NCBI GenBank assembly: GCA_964456985.1
Contig: CAYWDH010000002.1
Location: 78,485-142,484 of the forward strand
Direction: 5' to 3'
DNA: 64,000 bases
Source: WJMT01 sp964456985
GTDB taxonomy: Bacteria; Acidobacteriota; Aminicenantia; Aminicenantales; Aminicenantaceae
The position numbers and the translations under genes were made by a program. Of this stretch, positions 26,787 through 36,554 are shown in pieces. How positions within the stretch are numbered: position 1 is the first letter of the stretch; the number at the start of each line of letters is the position of its first letter. Under the pieces are notes generated by a model that saw only the letters and a program-made list of their open reading frames with translations, had not been told where the DNA came from and made no database searches.

Positions 26787-27941
26787 TTGAATCAGGAAAA
26801 TCCTTTGTGTGCAGATATTTATAAAAAGCTTGCCCTCCATCTGGATGATCTCCCGGGAGGTTATCCTGAGACCGAAAGTGGAGTGGAGCTCCGTATTCTG
26901 CGGAGGATGTTCACTCCGATGGAAGCCCGGCTGGCCCTTAAGCTTACTTTAATCCCAGAAGAATTGGATGTAATCGCCCGGCGCGCAGAACTTCCCAAAG
27001 AACAGGTTTCCCGTCGGCTTGAAAACATGGCCAAAAAAGGCCTTATTTATCGTTTGAAACGAAAAGGACGTCCGGTTCGTTTTATGGCCTTTCAGTTTGT
27101 CATCGGTATATGGGAGCTTCATGTTAATGATCTGGATCCACAACTTATCAAGGATTTTAACGAATATGTTCCAGTGCTGTTTAATTTCGACGAATGGAAA
27201 AAAGCTCCCCTACTCCGTACTATTCCTGTTGAACAGAGCATAGATCATAATTTAGAGGTCCTTGTTTATGAAGATGCATTCGAACTCATTGATAAAAACT
27301 CTAAATTTCTGGAAGCTCCCTGTATCTGCAGGAGAGAGCGCCGTATCATAGATGAGGGCTGTGATAAGCCAGAGGGGAATTGCCTTGTCATGGGAGTCGG
27401 AGTTGATATATATAAAAATGCAGGAATCGGAAAAGAGATTGACAAAAACAAAGCAAAGGAACTTATAAAAAAAGCAGATGAGGTCGGGCTTGTGCTTCAG
27501 GCCAGCTTTTCGAAAAAAATTGCTAATATCTGCTGCTGCTGCGGTTGCTGCTGTCAGGTACTTAGAAACTTGAAGAGACACCCATCCCCTGCAGATCTGG
27601 TAGCATCGCCTTTTTTTGCTCAGCTGGACAAAGACTTGTGTACGGGATGTGGAGATTGTGTGGAGAGATGCCAGATGGATGCGCTTGAGTTAAATCATGA
27701 TAAAGCCGTCTTGGAAGAGAATAAATGCATTGGATGCGGTCTCTGTGTTTCTACATGTCCCACTAATGCCTTGATCCTTAAAAGAAAACCAGGCCCTGAA
27801 AAGCCCAAAGTCCCTGAAAAGTTAACCAGCGCCGCGGTTAAAAGACTTCAGGTAAGAGGAAAGATCAGTCTCGGAAAAGTCAGCTCACTCATTTTGCGTT
27901 CCAGGAAAGACCGGTTCTTATCCAAGGGCCTTAATAAATAA
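26787..27941 (+). CDS. Winged-helix, Cys-rich 4Fe-4S protein
   Basis: A 384-residue cytoplasmic protein starting at a TTG three bases after the hemerythrin gene. Residues about 30-100 look like a winged helix (E-E-L-D-V-I-A-R-R-A-E-L-P-K-E-Q-V-S-R). The middle has C-I-C-R-R-E-R-R and a run of seven Cys in eight residues (bases 27531-27554). Two C-x2-C-x2-C-x3-C clusters follow (C-T-G-C-G-D-C and C-I-G-C-G-L-C). The order suggests an Fe-S electron carrier, possibly with a DNA-binding or protein-binding domain. The weak ribosome-binding site implies coupling to the gene before. Confidence 0.8.
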   Translation: MNQENPLCADIYKKLALHLDDLPGGYPETESGVELRILRRMFTPMEARLALKLTLIPEELDVIARRAELPKEQVSRRLENMAKKGLIYRLKRKGRPVRFMAFQFVIGIWELHVNDLDPQLIKDFNEYVPVLFNFDEWKKAPLLRTIPVEQSIDHNLEVLVYEDAFELIDKNSKFLEAPCICRRERRIIDEGCDKPEGNCLVMGVGVDIYKNAGIGKEIDKNKAKELIKKADEVGLVLQASFSKKIANICCCCGCCCQVLRNLKRHPSPADLVASPFFAQLDKDLCTGCGDCVERCQMDALELNHDKAVLEENKCIGCGLCVSTCPTNALILKRKPGPEKPKVPEKLTSAAVKRLQVRGKISLGKVSSLILRSRKDRFLSKGLNK

Positions 27942-27970
27942 TGTGGATGGCTCAAGCTCAATAATTATAA

Positions 27971-29947
27971 TCAGTTCTCTTGCTTTTTGGTCAAAAAGGC
28001 AGCCCAGCCTCCTCCGGGAGCCATTTTTATATTCACCATGCTGTCTGCTGTTACTTCTTTTTCTTTCTTCTTGTAGTCCTCAGCATACCTGGTCGCGTTG
28101 ATTCCGTCCTTCATGATGGATGCCGTGTAGGTCCCTGTGCCCAAAAAGGTTAGTCTCAGTTCAAAGTCCCTTGGGGTCCAGTCAGTGAGAGCTCCGATAT
28201 ACCAGTTTTCACCCTTTCTTCTGGCTACAACCACGTATTCTGATACCGCTGCCTCAAGGCAAATGGTTTCATCCCAGGTCACAGGAATTTTTGAAATGAA
28301 CGCAGTGCATTCCCTTTCCCTGTAGTAATTGGGGGGTGTATCACAGAGCATCTGCAGAGGGCTCTCATAGACAATATAAAGGGCTATCTGGTGGCACCGG
28401 GTGCCCTGGCTCATGGGCCGTGTGTACCGGACGGCAAAATTGGATTTCTGTGCGTTTCTCATGGCACCGGGAGTGTAGTCCATGGGCCCGGCTGCCATTC
28501 TTATAAACGGCAGGGTTAAGTCATGCTTGGGTGTTATGTCCCGGCTCCACTTGCTGTGTTCAAGCCCTTTGACTCCTTCGCGGGACAGCAGATTGGGATA
28601 GGCCCGGCGCAGGCCCGCTGGCTTGTAAGCGCCATGGAAGTCGACTAAAAGTTTATGCTTGGCAGCCTGCTTGACGGTCCGTTCGTAAAAATGGACCATG
28701 TACTGGTCCGCGCGCTGCATAAAGTCGACCTTCACGCCTTTGGCCCCCCATTCAGCATAGGTATCCAGAATATGTTCCATGTCCTTATCCAGAGGCTGCC
28801 ATAGGAGCCACAAGATAAGCCCCACATTTTTATTCTGTCCGTAGGCAATGAGTTCTTTGATATTGATCTCAGGATTCGGCTCTGTGACATTCTGCGTTGT
28901 TTTTGACCAGCCTTCATCCAGGATAATGTATTCAAGCCCGAACTCAGAAGCAAAATCGATATAGTATTTATATGTCTCGGTATTGATCCCGGATTTGAAG
29001 TCCACGCCATATATATTGAGGGCGTTCCACCAGTCCCAGGCGACTTTTCCCGGATGGATCCATTCGGTATCAGCGATTTTTAAAGGACTGGCCAGTTGAA
29101 AGACAAGGTTGCTTTCGATCAAGGTTCCTGCATTATCAGTTATGATAAAGACTCGCCAGGGGAAATCACGCGTCCCTTTTGTTCTGGCGATGTAATCCGC
29201 CTGTTTTGTGATGACCTCGCTTCTGTCCCCCCTGGTGTCAGCCGGTTTTGTTTCCAGAATGGCTTTGGGGTACAGACTTTTAAGGGCCTTTTCCAGGGTA
29301 CCGGAAAGAAACAGGCAGGGGTAATCATACAGGTCAGACTCGCTGATAAACACATAATGGGAATCCTCTGTTTGAAGAAGTACCGGAAGTGAACAAAAGG
29401 CATTTTCAGGGATCTCAGTGAGTTTTTTTTCAAGGTATTCCCGCTCGTAATGAGAGATAAGACTATCCTCCTGGGGAAAGTATGCTTTGCAGTCTTCCGG
29501 AAAATTCAGCCGCAGTTCTTCGTTTTTTATGGTGATCTCCTCGGGATACTGTGTGCTGAACCGGTAGGCTATGCCGTCATTATAGGCTCTAAAAATAAGA
29601 GAAAAAGAGTTTTTAAAATCCAGTTTGATGACATTGAATTCATCCGTGATCAGAGAGGATTTATTAGGGACAACAGGTCTTATCTCGTTTTTGACCGTAT
29701 CTTTACGGGATCTTATGAGAACTGGATTTTTCCCCAGTATTTTGTTCTCATCGAGAATCAGAGAAACCGGGCTTTTATCAATAATAAGCTTGTCTTTGTA
29801 ATGGACCGACCATGTGATGTGTTCGTCAACAAAGATGCGGACGTCGATTTGACTGTCAGGAGATGTCAAGGTGAATTCCTTAGGATAGGCCATTATTGAA
29901 CTGAAAAGAATGACGGTTACAAGAATAAAAAGGGACGTTTTTTTCAT
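27971..29947 (-). CDS. GH97 glycosidase, retaining (alpha-galactosidase) type
   Basis: A 658-residue exported glycoside hydrolase family 97 protein: N-terminal beta-sandwich, catalytic TIM barrel from about residue 295, and C-terminal beta domain. G-V-K-V-D-F-M places Asp408 at the nucleophile position of the retaining members, and Glu463 lies 55 residues later, the same separation as the characterised pair in BtGH97b (Asp415, Glu470). The inverting SusB-type base pattern is therefore unlikely. GAGGAGG precedes the start. It follows the serine hydrolase gene by 12 bases and is probably cotranscribed. Confidence 0.9.
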   Translation of the reverse strand: MKKTSLFILVTVILFSSIMAYPKEFTLTSPDSQIDVRIFVDEHITWSVHYKDKLIIDKSPVSLILDENKILGKNPVLIRSRKDTVKNEIRPVVPNKSSLITDEFNVIKLDFKNSFSLIFRAYNDGIAYRFSTQYPEEITIKNEELRLNFPEDCKAYFPQEDSLISHYEREYLEKKLTEIPENAFCSLPVLLQTEDSHYVFISESDLYDYPCLFLSGTLEKALKSLYPKAILETKPADTRGDRSEVITKQADYIARTKGTRDFPWRVFIITDNAGTLIESNLVFQLASPLKIADTEWIHPGKVAWDWWNALNIYGVDFKSGINTETYKYYIDFASEFGLEYIILDEGWSKTTQNVTEPNPEINIKELIAYGQNKNVGLILWLLWQPLDKDMEHILDTYAEWGAKGVKVDFMQRADQYMVHFYERTVKQAAKHKLLVDFHGAYKPAGLRRAYPNLLSREGVKGLEHSKWSRDITPKHDLTLPFIRMAAGPMDYTPGAMRNAQKSNFAVRYTRPMSQGTRCHQIALYIVYESPLQMLCDTPPNYYRERECTAFISKIPVTWDETICLEAAVSEYVVVARRKGENWYIGALTDWTPRDFELRLTFLGTGTYTASIMKDGINATRYAEDYKKKEKEVTADSMVNIKMAPGGGWAAFLTKKQEN

Positions 29948-29959
29948 AAAAAGCCTCCT

Positions 29960-30994
29960 CTATTGGGATGTGAAAAGATAAAAATCATAGAGACTACGGG
30001 CGATCTGGGCGATGACCTCTTCGCTTTGCTCTGTATCGATTTTTGCCTCTTTTATGAATATGACGGTTATAGCGTTTCCCGCATCTCCGGGGAGTTCTAT
30101 GATTCCCACATCGTTGGTTGTAGCCCCTATGGTCCCTGTTTTATGATGGACGGTAGTGCCGGAAGGAAGGATGCCTTTGAGCCGCGAATCTCCTGTCTGG
30201 CAGCGCTTCATAATATCGAGAAGATACTCCGAATTTTCCTGAGAGAGAATTTCCTTATTCCAAATTTTTTTCAAAAGCTGTGCCATAGCCGCAGGAGTGG
30301 AGGTGTCCTGTGTGTCTTTGCTGAAATCCCGGGCAGCTTGTTCGCGCTGTTCCTTTGATAGCTGCCTGAGTTCCCTGACAAGGTCATCATCTGAGTAAGG
30401 TTCGCTTTCTTTAGCGGATGTGACTCCCAGAAAGTTGGCGATGGCGACATAGGTGGGGCGGCTGATATCCATATCCGTTATCCCTATTTCCCGCATTTTC
30501 TGGGTGACCGATTGGGAGCCACCTATATATTTTAGACAAAGGTCTGTAGCGCTGTTATCGCTTATCAGCAGCATCAGCTCTAATAAGTTTTGAACAGAGA
30601 GGGTGACTCCCGGATCGTCCAAAAGCCGGGCTATGGTCCCGCTTCCGGGATGAAGATCGCTTTTTTGGACCTCTATCATATCTGAGAGAGAGATGTCTCC
30701 TTTTTCAACAAGGGATAAAAGCTTAACAGCTATGGGGATTTTGAAAGTGCTTGCCATGGGATAACGGATATCTTTGTTGTAATAAAAGGATCTGCCTGTC
30801 TCGAGATGAAAGGAACCGACTCCCACAGACCCGCCCGTGCTTTTTTCGAACCGGGCTATCTCCTCTGTAAGCCGCTGAACGGCAGTCCCCTCATCTTCTG
30901 AACCGGGAGCAGCTGGAAAGCTTTCAAAGCTGTTAGCAGAGACGAATAAACTTAAAGATAAAATAAGGGCCAAATACAGATACGGTTTTTTCAT
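29960..30994 (-). CDS. Class A beta-lactamase-fold serine hydrolase, atypical omega loop
   Basis: A 344-residue exported protein of the beta-lactamase/transpeptidase superfamily. S-T-F-K (Ser82, Lys85), S-D-N (145-147) and K-T-G-T (285-288) are intact. The omega region is abnormal: after Arg179 the residue at the position of Glu166 is Thr181, and about 36 extra residues separate Arg179 from the D-T-S-T-P motif (from 230). A deacylating Glu is not evident, so it may be a penicillin-binding protein, peptidase or esterase rather than a resistance enzyme. AAGGAG precedes the ATG. First gene of a two-gene operon with the GH97. Confidence 0.8.
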   Translation of the reverse strand: MKKPYLYLALILSLSLFVSANSFESFPAAPGSEDEGTAVQRLTEEIARFEKSTGGSVGVGSFHLETGRSFYYNKDIRYPMASTFKIPIAVKLLSLVEKGDISLSDMIEVQKSDLHPGSGTIARLLDDPGVTLSVQNLLELMLLISDNSATDLCLKYIGGSQSVTQKMREIGITDMDISRPTYVAIANFLGVTSAKESEPYSDDDLVRELRQLSKEQREQAARDFSKDTQDTSTPAAMAQLLKKIWNKEILSQENSEYLLDIMKRCQTGDSRLKGILPSGTTVHHKTGTIGATTNDVGIIELPGDAGNAITVIFIKEAKIDTEQSEEVIAQIARSLYDFYLFTSQ

Positions 30995-31188
30995 CCACGT
31001 TTCTCCTTAATAATCTTTTTTTGGATCTTATTGAGATTATTTTAAAGGAATGTGAATGAAATCTCAATTCCCCTTTTCATTGGCAATCAAAGTTTAAGTT
31101 CAGAAGCATATTCATGTCAGGGGAAGCAAAAAGGCTGTTGTTGTTCTTTATGGGTGGTGGTATGATTTCCTTATCCGGGAGGAAAGAG

Positions 31189-32409
31189 ATGATTGTAAAA
31201 AGATTGATTGTTTTGTTTATTTTAATGTCATTCTGTGCTGCAGGGTTTACGCAAGAAGACACAGATCTAACACTGCGGCTTGAGATCGGGAGTCCATTAT
31301 ACAAGTCAAAGACTCTAAACATAGAAGAGGGAAAGATTTTTTCGGCCAAAAAAGGAAAAGCCGTTGCGTTTAAAGAGATGATAGACGAGATGAAAAAAGC
31401 CCGGTTTGTCTATGTAGGAGAGACGCACAACAGTCTCGCTATGCATAAGATCCAGTTTCAAATTGCCAAAGCTCTGTACATACAGGACCGAAACCTGAGT
31501 ATCGGGCTTGAGATGTTTGATGTCAACTGGCAGGAGAAGCTCAACCAATGGAGCATGGGGATCATGACTGAGGATGAGTTTATAGATCGGGCAAAATGGT
31601 ATGAAAACTGGAATTTCAACTTCAATTTTTATAAAGAGATATTCGAACTGGCCAAAGAATACAGGATTCCCATATACGCGCTGAATGCTCCCAGGGAAAT
31701 AATCCGCAAAATAAGAATGCAGGGGTGGGAGTCTTTGAACGATGAGGAAAAAAACATTGTGCCTGAGCCAGGACTTTCAAACAAGGACCACAGGCTTCTT
31801 ATAAAAACGATTTTTGGCGGGATGGATATGCCTGAAGCCATGAAAGGTCATGAGCAGATGATGTTCGAGGGTCTGTACAGGGCTCAGTCAGCGTGGGATG
31901 AGGTGATGGCCAAAAACACACTCAAGGCAGCTGAGGTGGAAGGAAGCAGGGTCATTGTTTTTGCGGGTTCAGGACATCTTCTGTATAACCTAGGGATAAA
32001 CCGCCGTGTCTATGAGAAGAGAGCTCTCCCCTTTAAAACCGTTGTCTGTATTGAGGTGCCGGAAGGCGAAGAAAGCATCGAGGTTTCTCGAAGCATAGCT
32101 GACTTTATCTGCGGAATCCCCTTTGAGGATAGACCGGAGTATCCTTCGCCGGGGATAGCGCTGAAAAAAGTAGAGGGCTTGCATAATCCTGTAATTGAGC
32201 GGGATCCGGTTTCAGGGATCGCAAAAGGGCAGAATTTTAAAAAGGGGGATATCATCTTATCTGTTGACGGAAAAAAGTATACATCCATTAACGAGCTCAG
32301 AAAATATCTTTCTCAATTCAGTTGGGGTGATGAAGCCTGTTTCAGAATGCTTCGCGAGGCCGTGGAGATCGAAACCAAGCTTGTATTTGAAGACAGGAAA
32401 GAAAACTGA
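31189..32409 (+). CDS. ChaN-like protein with C-terminal PDZ domain
   Basis: A 406-residue exported protein. Residues about 65-290 match the ChaN (haem-regulated, iron uptake-associated) domain: Y-V-G-E-T-H-N-S, I-G-L-E-M-F-D, G-H-E-Q-M and V-I-V-F-A-G-S-G-H-L. The C-terminal 100 residues carry a PDZ-like fold (G-D-I-I-L-S-V-D-G-K). GGGAGG lies before the ATG at 31189; an earlier in-frame ATG at 31114 would spoil the signal peptide. The function is not established for this architecture. Confidence 0.85.
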   Translation: MIVKRLIVLFILMSFCAAGFTQEDTDLTLRLEIGSPLYKSKTLNIEEGKIFSAKKGKAVAFKEMIDEMKKARFVYVGETHNSLAMHKIQFQIAKALYIQDRNLSIGLEMFDVNWQEKLNQWSMGIMTEDEFIDRAKWYENWNFNFNFYKEIFELAKEYRIPIYALNAPREIIRKIRMQGWESLNDEEKNIVPEPGLSNKDHRLLIKTIFGGMDMPEAMKGHEQMMFEGLYRAQSAWDEVMAKNTLKAAEVEGSRVIVFAGSGHLLYNLGINRRVYEKRALPFKTVVCIEVPEGEESIEVSRSIADFICGIPFEDRPEYPSPGIALKKVEGLHNPVIERDPVSGIAKGQNFKKGDIILSVDGKKYTSINELRKYLSQFSWGDEACFRMLREAVEIETKLVFEDRKEN

Positions 32410-32515
32410 TTTTCATTCGGTGTCTTGGCTTTCTTGAATTTGTTTGAATGAATGGTTAGAATAAACGGGTAAAACAACATGAATAGTACAGGATAAGAGA
32501 GAGCGGGAAAGTTTA

Positions 32516-33481
32516 ATGGAAAAAAATAAAGATTATTACCAGATTGAGAAAAATATCCAGGGTTATAAGGAAGAAATCGACAGGCTGGAAGAAGAGGAAG
32601 AGATTGATAAGGAGAGGATCAAACAGCTCAGGGAGTCCATAGAGAAAGAGTGGGGAAAAATCAAACCCCAGCTCACAGCCCTTCACTTTGTGCAGATCGC
32701 CCGTCACCCGGACAGGCCTTATACTCTGGATTATATCGAAGCCCTCACAACTGATTTTTTGGAGTTTCATGGAGATAGGCATTCAGGTGATGACCCTGCG
32801 ATCGTAGCGGGATTCGGGACCTACAGGGGGTCGACGGAAGCGTTTATCGGACACCAGAAAGGCCGAAAAACCAGAGAAAGGATTGCAAGAAATTTTGGTC
32901 AACCCAATCCCGAAGGTTTCCGTAAGGCCTTGAGAATAATGAAGTTGGCTGAGAAATACGGTTATCCGGTTGTTACTTTTATAGACACGCCGGGAGCTTT
33001 TCCCGGCTTAGAAGCCGAAGAGAGGGGGCAGGCAGAGGCCATTGCCTACAACATTAAGGAGATTTCAAAGCTCAAAGTCCCTATAGTGAACATTGTCATC
33101 GGAGAAGGAGGAAGCGGAGGTGCCCTTGGCATAGGAGTGGGTGACAAGCTTCTGATGCTTGAAAATTCTTTTTATTCTGTCATCTCTCCCGAAGGATGCG
33201 CTGCGATTCTCTGGAAAGACCAGAGCGCTGTATCAAAGGCCGCGGAGAACCTCAGATTTCTGGCAGGGGACCTGGTAGAGTTTGGCGTGGCAGATAAAAT
33301 AATAAAGGAACCTCCCGGAGGAGCTCATATTGACTGGTTGAAGACATTCAGCAATGTGGATAAGGAACTGGAAAAAACCCTGAAAAAGATAGAGAAGATG
33401 TCTGTTGAGGAACGTCTTAAAGAAAGGTATCAAAAGTACAGGAAGATCGGTGTTTTCGAGGAAAGTGATGAGCCAGAGTAA
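32516..33481 (+). CDS. accA: Acetyl-CoA carboxylase carboxyltransferase subunit alpha
   Basis: A 321-residue AccA, full length. It transfers the carboxyl group from biotin to acetyl-CoA in fatty acid synthesis, together with AccD, which is not in this window. Typical motifs include L-E-F-H-G-D-R, F-I-D-T-P-G-A-F-P-G and G-E-G-G-S-G-G-A-L. An acidic coiled-coil N-terminus precedes the domain. It overlaps hisS by 14 bases and heads a housekeeping operon accA-hisS-aspS-fba. Confidence 0.97.
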   Translation: MEKNKDYYQIEKNIQGYKEEIDRLEEEEEIDKERIKQLRESIEKEWGKIKPQLTALHFVQIARHPDRPYTLDYIEALTTDFLEFHGDRHSGDDPAIVAGFGTYRGSTEAFIGHQKGRKTRERIARNFGQPNPEGFRKALRIMKLAEKYGYPVVTFIDTPGAFPGLEAEERGQAEAIAYNIKEISKLKVPIVNIVIGEGGSGGALGIGVGDKLLMLENSFYSVISPEGCAAILWKDQSAVSKAAENLRFLAGDLVEFGVADKIIKEPPGGAHIDWLKTFSNVDKELEKTLKKIEKMSVEERLKERYQKYRKIGVFEESDEPE

Positions 33482-34724
33482 GAACAAAGAGCCGTCCTCC
33501 ATTAAAGGAACTAAAGATATCCTACCGCCTGAGTCCAGAAAGTGGCAGAGAGCAGAAAGAGAATCAAAAAGAATATTTGAGCTCTATGGATATAAGGAAA
33601 TAAGGACGCCTGTTTTTGAATCCACTGAACTTTTTAAAAAAGGGACAGGCGAGACCTCTGATGTGGTTATCAAGGAGATGTATACGTTTACAGACAAAGG
33701 GGGCCGGTCCCTGACTTTAAGGCCTGAGTACACTCCTTCTGTTGTCCGGTCGATCATAGAAAACAGGCTCTATTTGAAGCCTGAACTGATGAGGTTCTAT
33801 TTTATCGGCCCTATGTTTCGGTATGATAAACCCCAGAAAGGCCGATACCGCCAGTTTCACCAGGCAGATATTGAGGTGTTCGGAGAGAAGGACCCTGAGG
33901 TGGATGCGGAAATAGTGGAAATGGCTTATACCCTTCTCCAAACACTCGAGGTCAAGGATATAGAAATCCTTATAAATTCTGTGGGTTGCAGAAAATGCCG
34001 TCCTGAATATCATAAAAAATTAAAGATAGCAGCGGAAAAGCAAAGGCCGAGGCTCTGTGAGGACTGCCAAAGAAAAACCGACACAAACCCTCTCCGTATC
34101 TTTGACTGCAAGAAAGATACCTGCAGGAATGCCGCTTTAGGGTTTCCGAAGATAACAGATTTTCTCTGTGCTGAATGCCAGAGCCATTTTGAGAAATTTT
34201 GCCATCTCCTTGATTTTTATGGATTGAAATATACGGTTGATCCGCAGCTTGTAAGAGGGCTGGATTATTATACCAGGACGACTTTTGAGATCACATGTTC
34301 TCAACTGGGTGCGCAGGATGCTGTTTTAGGTGGGGGCCGCTATGATGAAATGATGAAGGACTTCGGAGGCCCTGATATATGCGGTACAGGATTCGCTATG
34401 GGTATGGAGAGGCTTCTTTCTGTAATGCCTGATATTGATGAGCCCGAGAAGTTCCTTTATATTGTGCACATGGGAGAGGAAGCCAAGAAAGTCGCCATGA
34501 AGCTGGCACAGTATTTCCGGAAAAAAGGAGTTAGATGCGTGCTGGAGTATAAAGACAGGAAGCTCAAAAAACAAATGAGCCGAGCGGACAAGTTGAAAGC
34601 CGCATGGAGCCTGGTGGTAGGAGAAGAAGAGATAGAAAAAGAGAAATTCCAGCTCAAGGATATGAGAACCGGGGACCAAAAGGAAGTCACAAAAGAAGAG
34701 GCTTTAAAAAGAATGATCGGATAG
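33468..34724 (+). CDS. hisS: Histidyl-tRNA synthetase
   Basis: A 418-residue class II synthetase charging tRNA-His. Motif 2 is seen in M-F-R-Y-D-K-P-Q-K-G-R-Y-R-Q-F-H-Q and the histidine motif in G-L-D-Y-Y-T-R-T-T-F-E, followed by the anticodon-binding domain. The start ATG at 33468 follows GAGG and lies inside the end of accA, so the two are coupled. Confidence 0.97.
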   Translation: MSQSKNKEPSSIKGTKDILPPESRKWQRAERESKRIFELYGYKEIRTPVFESTELFKKGTGETSDVVIKEMYTFTDKGGRSLTLRPEYTPSVVRSIIENRLYLKPELMRFYFIGPMFRYDKPQKGRYRQFHQADIEVFGEKDPEVDAEIVEMAYTLLQTLEVKDIEILINSVGCRKCRPEYHKKLKIAAEKQRPRLCEDCQRKTDTNPLRIFDCKKDTCRNAALGFPKITDFLCAECQSHFEKFCHLLDFYGLKYTVDPQLVRGLDYYTRTTFEITCSQLGAQDAVLGGGRYDEMMKDFGGPDICGTGFAMGMERLLSVMPDIDEPEKFLYIVHMGEEAKKVAMKLAQYFRKKGVRCVLEYKDRKLKKQMSRADKLKAAWSLVVGEEEIEKEKFQLKDMRTGDQKEVTKEEALKRMIG

Positions 34725-34760
34725 GTAGAGAAAAATCATTCGACCTTTACAGGAGATGTC

Positions 34761-36554
34761 ATGAAATCCAAGAACATATTGAGCGGGAAACGGACACATT
34801 TTTGCGGGGAACTGCGTAAAAAAGATGTAGATAAAGAAGTCATCCTTTTCGGCTGGGTCAATAGGATCAGGGATATAGGGAATCTTGTCTTTATAGATCT
34901 AAGAGATAGAGAAGGCTTGGTCCAGGTCGTCGTCTCTTTAGAACAGAAGGACCTTTTAGACAAAGCAAAAAATATACGAATGGAGTATGTACTGGCTGTA
35001 AAAGGAGTGGTAAAGCCTAGAAAGAAGGACATGAGGAATCCTGAAATCGCCACTGGAGACATAGAGGTATTGGTCAGGGAAATGGAAGTCTTAAACCACA
35101 GCAGGACTCTTCCGTTTGTTATCTCTGACCCTGTCCAAGCGACAGAAGAGATGCGGTTTAAATACAGGTATCTTGACCTGAGAAGACCTTCCATGCAGAG
35201 GAACATAAAGCTTCGCCACAGGGCTGCCTTAACAGTCCGGAATTTCTTGGATAAAAAGGGTTTTTATGAAATAGAAACACCTTTTCTGACAAAATCGACC
35301 CCTGAAGGGGCCAGAGATTATCTTGTGCCCAGCCGTGAGTACACAGGCCGCTTTTTCGCCCTTCCCCAGTCTCCACAGATTTTTAAGCAGATATTCATGA
35401 TATCAGGATTTGACAGATATTTTCAGATCGTCAGATGTTTCAGGGATGAAGACTTGAGAGCTGACAGACAGCCGGAATTCACCCAAATAGATATGGAGAT
35501 GAGCTTTGTAGGGAAGGAGGATGTGTTTTCCGTAAACGAAGAGATGATGATTTGCTTGTTTGATTTGATCGGAGTCAGGCTCTCACGTCCCTTTCCCAGG
35601 CTTACTTATAAGGAGAGTATGGAAAGGTTTGGAACAGACAGGCCTGACCTTAGGAACAGGATGGAAATAAAGGACCTTACTGATACGGGATTGCGCGTAG
35701 ATTCCAGGATCATCAGATCAGCCCTACAGTCAAATGGAGTGCTCAAAGGGCTTGTGGTTCCAAATGGCAAAAATCTCTCGCGAAGTCGACTGGATAAATT
35801 GGAGAAAAGGGCCAGAGGACTGGGAGCAAAGGGGATCATATGGATCAAAAAAGAAAAAGAAATATTTGCATCTCCCTTGAAGCTCAAAGACGAGGACTTC
35901 ACGCAATTATGGGAAAAATCGGGGGCAGGAGAAGATGACCTCATCCTGCTGGTAGCAGACAAAAAGGAGACAGCCCTGCGTGTTCTTGGAGAGCTGAGAA
36001 TGGATTTTTTTTCTCAGGAAAAAACAGGCAGCACAGATTTTCAGTTTGTCTGGATAACGGATTTTCCTCTTTTCGAATGGAGTGAAGACGAAAACAAACT
36101 GGTGTCCATGCATCATCCTTTTACATCTCCCAGGGAGGAAGATATGCCTGAACTGGAAAAAGAGCCCCTCAAGGTAAAGGCGGACGCCTATGACCTGGTC
36201 GTAAATGGGGTTGAGATAGGCGGAGGATCGATAAGGATAAAGGACCGGGATACCCAGAAAAGGATATTCAGGGTTCTCGGCCTGGATGAAAAGGAACAGC
36301 AGAAGAAGTTCGGATTCTTTTTGAAAGCACTGACTTACGGCGCCCCTCCGCACGGCGGCATAGCCCTGGGTTTTGACCGTTTGGTCATGATTTTAGCAGG
36401 AGAAAAATCTATCCGTGATGTGATACCTTTTCCCAAAACGACCAGTTCTCTTTGCCTCATGACCGAATCTCCGTCAGAGATCGATGAAATACGGCTTAAA
36501 GAATTAGGGATACAGATAATAGAAAAACGTAAAAGGGGAACAAAGAATGGATAA
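34761..36554 (+). CDS. aspS: Aspartyl-tRNA synthetase
   Basis: A 597-residue bacterial-type AspRS with N-terminal OB-fold anticodon domain, class II motif 2 (R-C-F-R-D-E-D-L-R-A-D-R-Q-P-E-F-T-Q), an inserted GAD-type domain at about residues 280-420, and motif 3 (A-L-G-F-D-R). The ribosome-binding site AGGAGA precedes the ATG. Whether it also charges tRNA-Asn cannot be told here. Confidence 0.97.
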   Translation: MKSKNILSGKRTHFCGELRKKDVDKEVILFGWVNRIRDIGNLVFIDLRDREGLVQVVVSLEQKDLLDKAKNIRMEYVLAVKGVVKPRKKDMRNPEIATGDIEVLVREMEVLNHSRTLPFVISDPVQATEEMRFKYRYLDLRRPSMQRNIKLRHRAALTVRNFLDKKGFYEIETPFLTKSTPEGARDYLVPSREYTGRFFALPQSPQIFKQIFMISGFDRYFQIVRCFRDEDLRADRQPEFTQIDMEMSFVGKEDVFSVNEEMMICLFDLIGVRLSRPFPRLTYKESMERFGTDRPDLRNRMEIKDLTDTGLRVDSRIIRSALQSNGVLKGLVVPNGKNLSRSRLDKLEKRARGLGAKGIIWIKKEKEIFASPLKLKDEDFTQLWEKSGAGEDDLILLVADKKETALRVLGELRMDFFSQEKTGSTDFQFVWITDFPLFEWSEDENKLVSMHHPFTSPREEDMPELEKEPLKVKADAYDLVVNGVEIGGGSIRIKDRDTQKRIFRVLGLDEKEQQKKFGFFLKALTYGAPPHGGIALGFDRLVMILAGEKSIRDVIPFPKTTSSLCLMTESPSEIDEIRLKELGIQIIEKRKRGTKNG

